DNA of 32,178 bases. Source: Acidobacteriota bacterium. GTDB taxonomy: Bacteria; Acidobacteriota; Terriglobia; Acidiferrales; UBA7541. The stretch spans positions 1 through 32,178 of the forward strand of contig QHYJ01000085.1 in NCBI GenBank assembly GCA_003223255.1, given 5' to 3'. The notes under the pieces are model-generated. The model was not told the origin of the DNA and searched no databases. It saw only the letters and a program-made list of their open reading frames with translations. The translations under genes and the position numbers were made by a program. Below, piece after piece: positions 16,084 to 22,837 of the stretch (positions are counted from its first letter, which is position 1; every line of letters begins with the position of its first letter).

Positions 16084-18015
16084 ATGCGAGTCGTTTGCTC
16101 CTCGGCTCTGCTCCTCGCTTTTTGTGTTCTGTTCTTCTCGCCCAGTCTATGGGCGGCGCATGAGGATACGTGGCTAGAGGTCCGGTCGCCTAATTTCACG
16201 GTTATCAGTAATGCCGGCGAAAAAGAAGCTCGCAAAATAGCCGACCAGTTCGAGGAAATCCGTGAAGTCTTCCATAGCACTTTCGTGAAGATGCGCGTCG
16301 ATTTAGGCAAGCCGGTAATCGTCTTTGCCGTCAAGAACGAAGATTCCATGAAGTTGCTGCTCCCGGCGTTTTGGGAAGTGAAGGGCCACATGCATCCCGC
16401 GGGTGCGTACCAGCCAGCGGAAGAAAAGCATTTTGTAGTGGTGCGTACGAATATCGAAGGCCCGAATCCCTATGAGATCGTTTATCACGAGTATACTCAC
16501 GCCCTAATGAATATCAATTTTCGCGATTTGCCTGTCTGGCTCAACGAAGGTATCGCCGAGTACTTCGGCAACTCCATGATTCACGACAACTACGTCGAAA
16601 TCGGCAAGATCGCGCCTTACCACCTTCAAATCCTCCAGCAAAACAAGCTCATCCCCGTACCTGCACTCCTTCAGGCGGACCATTCTTCCCCGTATTACAA
16701 CGAGAACAACCGTGCCTCGGTGTTCTACGCCGAATCGTGGGCCATTGTGCACTACTTGCTGATGGATCCCGAGGCTCGCAAACGGAATCTGTTTCACGAC
16801 TTCCTCATCGCCTATGAGGCCAGCGGAAATTGTGTTGACGCTGCACAGAAGACCTTCGGAGATTTGCATAAATTTGCCCAGAGAATGGAAGCATACTCCC
16901 GCCAGACCTCCTTCTTTGTAGGGAACGTCAAAACTTCCATTCATGGCGGCGCAAAAAGCTATTCGAGCCGTGTTCTTCCGCCTGCCGAAGTCAACTCCCA
17001 AAAAGGAGAGCTTTACGTCTACACGCAACGGTTCGAGGAGGCTAAGTCCTCCCTAGATGCCGCCGTGCAGGCCGACCCCAATCTTCCCCTCGCCCATGAG
17101 GGCCTGGGCATGCTCGCCTATTACGAGAGAGACTTGGGCAACGCCGAGAAAGAATTTGCGCGCGCCGTGCAGCTCAACTCCGCCAGTTTTCTGGCTTATT
17201 TTTTTTCTGCGCGCGCCAAGGTGCGGGAAGGGGGTATAAACTCCGAAAATGGCCCTGCAGTCGTGGCCGATCTCGAAAAGGCCATCAGCCTGAATCCGCA
17301 GTTCGCGCCAGCCTACGCTACGCTCGCCACTTTCTACTCGATGAGCCCGGATACACGGGAGAAAGCCCTGGCGGCCGGACGGAAGGCCATTGAACTCGAG
17401 CCCGGTAACCTGAACCACGCCGTCTCGTATGGTTTTGTACTGCTGAGCATGGGCAAGACTGCGGACGCGAAAACTCTCGCTTCCCGGATCCAATCCGCCG
17501 CGCGAACTCCCGTGGAGCGCGCCCTTGCGCAAGAGTTTTCACAGGCCATTTCCATGCGGGAAACCTTCGGGGATCCGCGAGCTCCCTCTGTGCAGGTGCA
17601 GAGGAGGTCTCCCTATAAGGAACCTCCCTCGAAAACTATCGAGACCTCGCATGGCTCCGCGGACAAGCCTCCGGTCGAGGTGGAAGCGCCGCGGGCTTCA
17701 ACCCCGGCCGAGGGCTCCGAACCGCCTGACGAAATGAGCAGCCGTACTTACAGCCTGGAAGGAAGGATCACTGCGGTAAATTGCGCTAGCGGCGTTCCCG
17801 GGACCTTGGCTCTGAAGATCCAGTCCGTTCTGATGAACTTCCATTACTCAGATTTCTCAAAAGTCGAAGTGAGCAGCGGGGGCAATTCGTCGGGCGCCGC
17901 GTCTGCTGCTCTCCCCGCGTGCGCATCCTTGCAGGGCCGCCGGGCCAGAATCACGTTCCATCCCGCACCGAATAAGGACTACGATGGAGAACTGATCTCG
18001 GTTCAAGTCTTTTGA
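16084..18015 (+). CDS. Secreted gluzincin-type peptidase with TPR repeats
   Basis: 643 residues. Signal peptide 1-24. Zinc-peptidase signature YHEYTHALM (H135, E136, H139) with the third ligand in PVWLNEGIAEYFG (E155 or E159), the HExxH...E spacing of peptidase MA/DUF1570-like gluzincins. TPR-like repeats follow at about 305-480 (LPLAHEGLGMLAYYERDLGNAEKEF, split across helices; PAYATLATFYSM; NHAVSYGFVLLSMGK), then a low-complexity Pro/Ser/Glu linker (about 500-555) and a C-terminal beta-rich domain (SLEGRITAVNCASG ... LISVQVF). It is probably periplasmic or exported; the substrate is unknown. ATG 16084 follows GGAGGTGCT. No operon partner. Confidence 0.87.
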   Translation: MRVVCSSALLLAFCVLFFSPSLWAAHEDTWLEVRSPNFTVISNAGEKEARKIADQFEEIREVFHSTFVKMRVDLGKPVIVFAVKNEDSMKLLLPAFWEVKGHMHPAGAYQPAEEKHFVVVRTNIEGPNPYEIVYHEYTHALMNINFRDLPVWLNEGIAEYFGNSMIHDNYVEIGKIAPYHLQILQQNKLIPVPALLQADHSSPYYNENNRASVFYAESWAIVHYLLMDPEARKRNLFHDFLIAYEASGNCVDAAQKTFGDLHKFAQRMEAYSRQTSFFVGNVKTSIHGGAKSYSSRVLPPAEVNSQKGELYVYTQRFEEAKSSLDAAVQADPNLPLAHEGLGMLAYYERDLGNAEKEFARAVQLNSASFLAYFFSARAKVREGGINSENGPAVVADLEKAISLNPQFAPAYATLATFYSMSPDTREKALAAGRKAIELEPGNLNHAVSYGFVLLSMGKTADAKTLASRIQSAARTPVERALAQEFSQAISMRETFGDPRAPSVQVQRRSPYKEPPSKTIETSHGSADKPPVEVEAPRASTPAEGSEPPDEMSSRTYSLEGRITAVNCASGVPGTLALKIQSVLMNFHYSDFSKVEVSSGGNSSGAASAALPACASLQGRRARITFHPAPNKDYDGELISVQVF

Positions 18016-18572
18016 AGAAGGATTCAAGTTGCCCCCCCCCGTGGCCTTAAACCAAGATCATCTCCGTAATGAGGTCGTAGGCGGAAGGTTCCACGGTCAG
18101 TGTAGGTAAGCGAAGGTAACGGGATTGCCGGACAATTGGGCAGTATCCGTAGAAAAGAAGGCCACGCGCGAACTAACCAGCAACCGCAGGCACACTGACT
18201 CCGGTCAGGTCCTCGCGCAACGTCCCACGGTGTACGCTGCCTCAGTCCATCGGCGCAGCCTGCCTGCGGCAGGCAGGCTCCCCGCCGGCGCCGTCTTTCC
18301 GCTCGCACGTGCCCCGACACAAAACCGCGCCGCCCCCTGTCGCGCTCCGGCTCTCCCTCCGTCCGCGCCAATCCACTGGACACCGCACGCAAACCACAGA
18401 ATGGTTTCCTCACACCACACGGTACACACTCGGCCCGATTGGAGAGTTCCCCTCAACGGAAATACCAGCTTCATCGGATTGTGCGAACGGGGCCTCTGCG
18501 GTAACAGGAATTCGAAGACGTTCACCGATATGGGGTCCTTTGGACCCAGCCCGCCCCGAAAGTGGCTTGTAC
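18016..18572. other. Gene-free repeat-rich spacer
   Basis: It starts with a run of nine to ten C (from 18031). It contains a 23-nt perfect palindrome (18257-18279) and the first copy of a dispersed GC-rich repeat (18308-18350, GCCCCGACACAAAACCGCGC core) that recurs at 18945-18972 and 19180-19224. Open frames here are long only because of high GC and show no domain. Confidence 0.5.
18257..18279. repeat. Perfect 23-nt palindrome
   Basis: AGCCTGCCTGC and GCAGGCAGGCT flank a single central G. It resembles REP-type palindromes; it could form a strong hairpin in RNA. Confidence 0.7.
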
Positions 18573-18863
18573 ATGGACTCTGGGCGAAGGGAAAGGCGCA
18601 GTCGCAAGGAGTCGGAGGTGTTGCTCTCCACCGGGGAGCAGCCGGTTCTCTCGGAACTAGCTGCCACGGAAAACGCCAGCTCTTACGGCCTACGGGTCCG
18701 AACACAACAGCCTTGGATACCGGACACTCCGACGCTTGTCCGATCCCCGCAAGGTAGATGGGTGCGCGCGAGAGTTGTCTATTGCCAGGCATTCGACGCT
18801 CGGTCTTTTGCGATTGGATTGGAGTTTGCGACTCGGAGACGCACGCCACTAGTCCAGCAATAG
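18573..18863 (+). CDS. PilZ-like domain protein, 96 aa
   Basis: It begins MDSGRRERRSRKESEVLL; the R-R/K-x-x-R...start, the central ENASSYGLRVRT (D/NxSxxG-like) and the end ARVVYCQ...FAIGLEF follow the PilZ pattern RxxxR...(D/N)xSxxG plus the final beta strand. PilZ domains bind cyclic di-GMP, but here the second motif reads NASSYG rather than DxSxxG, so binding is uncertain. The frame is open back to 18309 through a dispersed repeat, so I use the ATG at 18573; its ribosome site is weak. It could be a fragment of a larger protein. Confidence 0.6.
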   Translation: MDSGRRERRSRKESEVLLSTGEQPVLSELAATENASSYGLRVRTQQPWIPDTPTLVRSPQGRWVRARVVYCQAFDARSFAIGLEFATRRRTPLVQQ

Positions 18864-19313
18864 CCTACTCCCCGCCTACTCCGGGGGCACCACGATAAAG
18901 ACGGCAAAGGTTGTCGAAATGAAGATGACCCTACGCTTCGGTCCCGCGCGCCCCACACAAACCGCGCCGCCCAGGGGCCCTACCCACGGGGATGCAGGAA
19001 TTCACCGGCTTGTGCTGAGCTCTACTTGCTGGTACGAGCGTAGCGTCCCCATGAAGTCGGAGATGATTACGATCACCGGGAGAGGTTCCTTTGGGGACTG
19101 CGGCACGGGCCAAAGAAACCTACCTCCTGCCCAGCCCACCCAGCCCTAGGCTAGTACCGAATTAAGAAGTAACACACCCGCGCCCCACAGAGACCGCGCC
19201 GCTCTCCCTTGCGCTCCGTTGCCCGAGAGTTATGGTGCGGGGTGGGGTGGCTTGAGCAGGCATTTTCCCCAGTTGGCGCCAGACCAGAGGAGCCGGATTT
19301 GTGCCCTTAAGCG
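18864..19313. other. Gene-free spacer with dispersed GC-rich repeats
   Basis: It contains repeat copies at 18945-18972 (CGCCCCACACAAACCGCGCC core) and 19180-19224 (CGCCCCACAGAGACCGCGCC core), related to the one at 18308-18350. No supported gene is seen on either strand. Confidence 0.5.
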
Positions 19314-21689
19314 TTATTTGGTGCTTGAGTGACCTGATCGATGTGCATTTTGGTTCGTCGTGCGCCAGCGACCGATCTTGGCCACGAAGGCATCGGAATC
19401 CGGCTCGCCTCCGTGACCGGTCGCAATGGGATTGACAAGAGGAAAGTTGCCGGCAAAGGTGAATCCCGTGATGTAGGCTTCACCAAACGAATCTACGGCG
19501 ATGCCCCGCCCCTGGTTTTCATCGGTGCCGCCGAGGCACGTGGAATAAAGAAGGGTGTTACCCGTAGCATTTAAGTTCGAGACAAAAACATCCGGCCCGG
19601 AAGCGCCAGCGCAGGACTTGAGGGAGTGCATAGTGGGGAAGTCCCCCGAGGAGGTAGTTCCTAAAACGTACGCGTTGCCGAAGGAATCCACAGCGATGCC
19701 GTAGCCGATGTCGTAATCGCTTCCGCCGAGATAGGTGGAATAAACTAGCGCGCTGCCCGCGGCATTGAGCTTAGAGACAAAAGCATCATAGTAGCCGCCA
19801 AAGGTACTCTGAGAGGCCCCGCTGGTGGTGGGAAAGTTGGTGAAGATGGTTTGTCCGGTGACGTAAGCGTTGGCGGAGGAATCCACGGCAATGGCATAGC
19901 CTTGGTCTCCTCCGTTTCCCAAATACGTGGAGTAAACGAGACCGGTGCCGGCGGCGTCGAGTTTGGTCACAAACACGCCACCCGCGCTGGTGCTATCGAA
20001 GGCCCCATTGGTGGTGGGAAAGTCGGAGGAAAGCGTAGCGCCTGTGACGTAGGCGCTGCCAGACAGGTCCACGGCGACACTATTGCCTTGGTCTTCGGCA
20101 CTACCTCCGAGATAAGTGGAGTAAACCAGTCTGGTGCCATCCGCGCTGAATTCGGTGACAAAAGCATCGCTGTTGCAGCCACAGGTTGTCTGGAAAGCTC
20201 CGGTAGTTGTGGGGAAGTCGAGCGATTGGGTTAAGCCAGTCACATAGGCGTTTCCGGAAGTGTCGACCGCGATCGCATTGCCGTGGTCGTTGCTGCTGCC
20301 ACCCAGATAGGTCGAGTAAACCAGAGCGCCGCCGTCGGGGCTGAATTTTGCTACAAAAGCATTCGGACCAACCGTAGAGGCGAGATGGGGCTGGACGGCG
20401 TTCGCGGTTGGGAAGTCCGGCGAATCCGTCGTTCCCGTGACATAGGCGCTACCGGAAGAATCCACCGACACGCCTGAGGCCACGTCATCGTAGCTGCCAC
20501 CCAGGTAGGTTGAATAAACCACAGCGTTGCCAGCAGGGTTGATTTTCATCACAAAGACGTCTTCATACCCTCCACCCAACGCCGGCTGGCGGGCGTTGGC
20601 GGTGGGGAAGTCGGCGGAGTGTGTAGCACCGGACACATAAGCGTTCCCCGAGGAATCTACGGCAATGCTGTTAGCCCAATCGGCGCCGCTACCGCCAAGG
20701 TAGGTCGAATAGACCAGTACGGGGTCGATGATCAGAGGCTTGGTCTTGTCATAGCTAGGAATGTCGAATCCTATGCAGTTATTGGCGACCACAAACTTTG
20801 CCTTCTGAATAACGATTGGTGAATTGGCCGAGCCACTGTTCGGAACGCCGGGCTGATACACACGCGGTTTAAGAAGGCGAACCTCGCCGAAGGCCAGCCC
20901 AACCACTAGGTCGCCATTTCTGTCCATGCCAATTTTCGAATTTGGATTCTCGATTTCCAAGCCGATGGTCTTCGGATTGGCCCCAGGGCCAACCACAAAG
21001 TCGTATTCGAACTGCCGCTGATGGCCGTAATAGACGAGATCAATCCCGGGATAGACGCCTTCGTATTTCACCTTGGCATAGGTCGGCACGTTCGTGCGCC
21101 ACTTCTTCGGGTCCTTACCGCTGAAGTAGTTCGACTTGCCCGGCAGTTCGTCGAGCCCCTTGACCTTTACGGCCCGATTCGCGCCCACCAATCTCATGCG
21201 CAAGACTTCGGGAGCCTGGGACTCGGAGCTAGGGGTTTGCGACCGAGGTTCGCGCGGCGCAAAGTTATTGTCTAACTCTGCGGCCTGTAGATGGAAAAGA
21301 TCCAGCGCACGAGACCCGAGGGAAACGTTCACGTTGCTTCTTCTGCCCTTCGACTTTTGCGCTGCATCGTTGGCATTGCGCAGGGTCAGAACGGCTTCGT
21401 CGCCTCTAAGCAACAGGTTGTATCCGCTGCCTCGCGAGAGAAACTTCACACTTGGATCCATCTGGCCCAGGTTAGCTTCAAAGCTCAGGGGCAGCTTGCC
21501 ATAGCTTTCAAGGAATGCTTGGTTCGCCGGGCTTTGCCGATTCGCCTGATGAAAGCCGTGTCGCTGAGCTTGGATTGGAATTGGTCGTGTCGCTTCCCCT
21601 CCTGACAGGATGAGTACGGACAGGGTAGACAACAGGAATATGGGAACGACAAGCTTCCAAAAGTGATGCGGCGATGCACACCTCAACAT
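19314..21689 (-). CDS. Secreted SBBP-repeat (beta-propeller-type) protein
   Basis: 791 residues. After an N-terminal membrane/signal segment (about 12-30) comes the usual N-terminal domain of this group (LSFEANLGQMDPSVKFLSRG ... YEGVYPGIDLVYYG). From about 330 there are seven repeats of roughly 60 residues, each with the pattern VYSTYLGGS..D.....AVDSSGNAYVTG.T.S.DFPT, as in SBBP-repeat proteins thought to form a beta-propeller on the cell surface. The protein ends soon after the seventh repeat, without an Ig-like or anchoring tail. ATG 21689 follows AAGGGGGATCCT. The function is unknown, likely extracellular binding or structure. Confidence 0.9.
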   Translation of the reverse strand: MLRCASPHHFWKLVVPIFLLSTLSVLILSGGEATRPIPIQAQRHGFHQANRQSPANQAFLESYGKLPLSFEANLGQMDPSVKFLSRGSGYNLLLRGDEAVLTLRNANDAAQKSKGRRSNVNVSLGSRALDLFHLQAAELDNNFAPREPRSQTPSSESQAPEVLRMRLVGANRAVKVKGLDELPGKSNYFSGKDPKKWRTNVPTYAKVKYEGVYPGIDLVYYGHQRQFEYDFVVGPGANPKTIGLEIENPNSKIGMDRNGDLVVGLAFGEVRLLKPRVYQPGVPNSGSANSPIVIQKAKFVVANNCIGFDIPSYDKTKPLIIDPVLVYSTYLGGSGADWANSIAVDSSGNAYVSGATHSADFPTANARQPALGGGYEDVFVMKINPAGNAVVYSTYLGGSYDDVASGVSVDSSGSAYVTGTTDSPDFPTANAVQPHLASTVGPNAFVAKFSPDGGALVYSTYLGGSSNDHGNAIAVDTSGNAYVTGLTQSLDFPTTTGAFQTTCGCNSDAFVTEFSADGTRLVYSTYLGGSAEDQGNSVAVDLSGSAYVTGATLSSDFPTTNGAFDSTSAGGVFVTKLDAAGTGLVYSTYLGNGGDQGYAIAVDSSANAYVTGQTIFTNFPTTSGASQSTFGGYYDAFVSKLNAAGSALVYSTYLGGSDYDIGYGIAVDSFGNAYVLGTTSSGDFPTMHSLKSCAGASGPDVFVSNLNATGNTLLYSTCLGGTDENQGRGIAVDSFGEAYITGFTFAGNFPLVNPIATGHGGEPDSDAFVAKIGRWRTTNQNAHRSGHSSTK

Positions 21690-22021
21690 AGGATCCCCCT
21701 TGATCAGAACCCGCAGTTAGCGATTTTTTTGTTATGGTCTGGTGAAACGAACAGAAGGAACGGGGATGGGCGTGTGGAGCGCTTCGCCAGCCTGCTGAAG
21801 CGTAGAGACGTCAGGCGCGAAGGTCAATCGGGTATAAGCTGGACATAGTAAGCGGGGAACTCTGTAGAAAATCTATAGGGGAAAGGATTTCACACAGCAG
21901 AGCCTACGTCTTACACAAGGAGTGACCCTCGAGAAGCCTATTTGGACGCTGCGTATTACGAAACCGCGCGCCATGGAACACACCAGATAAGTTGCCACGC
22001 GGTGCGCCACGACTCAGAAGT
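21690..22021. other. Gene-free spacer
   Basis: It should hold the promoter of the SBBP gene (leftward). No gene, repeat or convincing promoter was recognised. Confidence 0.4.
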
Positions 22022-22323
22022 CTATTGAGTGGCTTCGATAGTGAGTCTCAGACCGATTGCCTTGGTGACGGCAACTAGCGTGGACAGACGGGGGTTGCCG
22101 TGAACGGACAAAGCGCGGTAAAGACTCTCACGTTCGATGCCTGCAGCCTTGGCAACTTTGGCGATGCCCTGAGCATGGGCTAGGTGGCGCAAGGCAATTA
22201 GCAGGACGCGGGCTCGTCCTCATCTTCCAAGGCAGCTCTGACGTACTCCGCAGCAAAATCTGGGTCTTTGCGGAGCCGACGAATGATGGCCTGGTCGTGT
22301 GAAATACTGGCTTTGCGTTTCAT
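22022..22323 (-). pseudogene. HigA-type (addiction-module) antitoxin, frameshifted
   Basis: From ATG 22323 the frame reads MKRKASISHDQAIIRRLRK...AAEYVRAALEDEDEP, then stops early at 22198. The other frame continues correctly: VLLIALRHLAHAQGIAKVAK, AAGIERESLYRALSVHGNPR, LSTLVAVTKAIGLRLTIEAT, stop TAG 22022-22024. This is the helix-turn-helix of the probable addiction-module antidote family (about 99 residues). One base is missing in the GC-rich stretch at 22207-22214. The ATG overlaps the toxin stop (ATGA), so the pair was translationally coupled, with the toxin first as in HigBA. Confidence 0.78.
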
Positions 22324-22676
22324 GAGATTCCGCTCCTTTCTTTGTAATCCTTGAGGTACTCCAACGCTCGTTCGATGTCTGAGGACTGCTTTCGTTTGTC
22401 GCCGCCACAGAGCAGCAACACACATTCTTTGCCAATCATCGCGTAATACACTGTAATACACTCGGTAGCCCTGTCCCCAATCAATCCGGAGCTCGTACAA
22501 TCCCAGGCGTAGAGATTTCAATCGCCAAAGTTCCCTGCGGCAAGCCGGTTGATTCGGATCGTAATCTTCGCCTGTGTGCGGGCATCCGCCAATTGCGTCA
22601 GCCAATCATCAAAGACATCTTCTCCGGCGCGGCTGACGTAGTGACGAATCTCGATCCCATTTTCTTCGATTGTAAC
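22320..22676 (-). pseudogene. HigB/RelE-type (Gp49-like) toxin, multiply broken
   Basis: Three frames together give a complete toxin: ENGIEIRHYVSRAGEDVFDD...INRLAAGNFGD, then LYELRIDWGQGYRVYY, then MIGKECVLLLCGGDKRKQSS...EYLKDYKERSGIS, stop at 22320-22322. The ELRID.G.GYRVYY and LLLCGGDK motifs identify the RelE/HigB ribosome-dependent mRNase family. Lesions: loss of one base at about 22519-22523; a 10-bp tandem duplication at 22443-22462; and no normal start codon (GTT at 22676, directly after an in-frame TAG). The toxin cannot be made as is. Confidence 0.78.
22443..22462. repeat. 10-bp tandem duplication inactivating the HigB-type toxin
   Basis: GTAATACACT occurs twice in a row. Removing one copy restores GYRVYYAMIGKECVLLLCGG in the toxin. 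A ten-base change shifts the frame. Confidence 0.9.
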
Positions 22677-22688
22677 CTATAAATTACA
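22671..22688. promoter_or_regulatory. Dyad at the toxin-antitoxin start, possible autoregulatory operator
   Basis: TGTAA and TTACA arms with an 8-bp A/T-rich spacer lie over the apparent start of the toxin. HigA-type antitoxins usually repress their own promoter at such dyads. The arms are short, so the call is weak. Confidence 0.3.
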
Positions 22689-22837
22689 CTGGAGCAGTCG
22701 CCTTCAGTAAGCGCGACGAGAGTCAGGGTCAGAGAGCTGCGGCAGCGCGGGCGAGCGGGCCTGCGTCCCTCTCCCGACCAGCACGCCAGCCGAAACGGGG
22801 TTGAGAGGCTATGCGCAAAATAAGGCTAACCCTCTGC

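Noticed and set aside
18031-18040. C run as a phase-variation tract
   Set aside because: It lies after the stop of the gluzincin gene, not in a coding region or promoter that I can identify.
18205-18849. 214-codon minus-strand frame
   Set aside because: It overlaps the PilZ-like gene on the other strand, which has recognisable motifs; this frame has none.
19380-20740. Regular repeats suggesting a CRISPR array
   Set aside because: The period is about 180-190 bp and corresponds to the roughly 60-residue SBBP protein repeats, not to short repeats with unique spacers.
22198-22605. 135-codon frame as a single toxin-antitoxin fusion
   Set aside because: It joins pieces of toxin and antitoxin only because of frameshifts; the family motifs lie in three frames and the ATGA overlap marks two genes.
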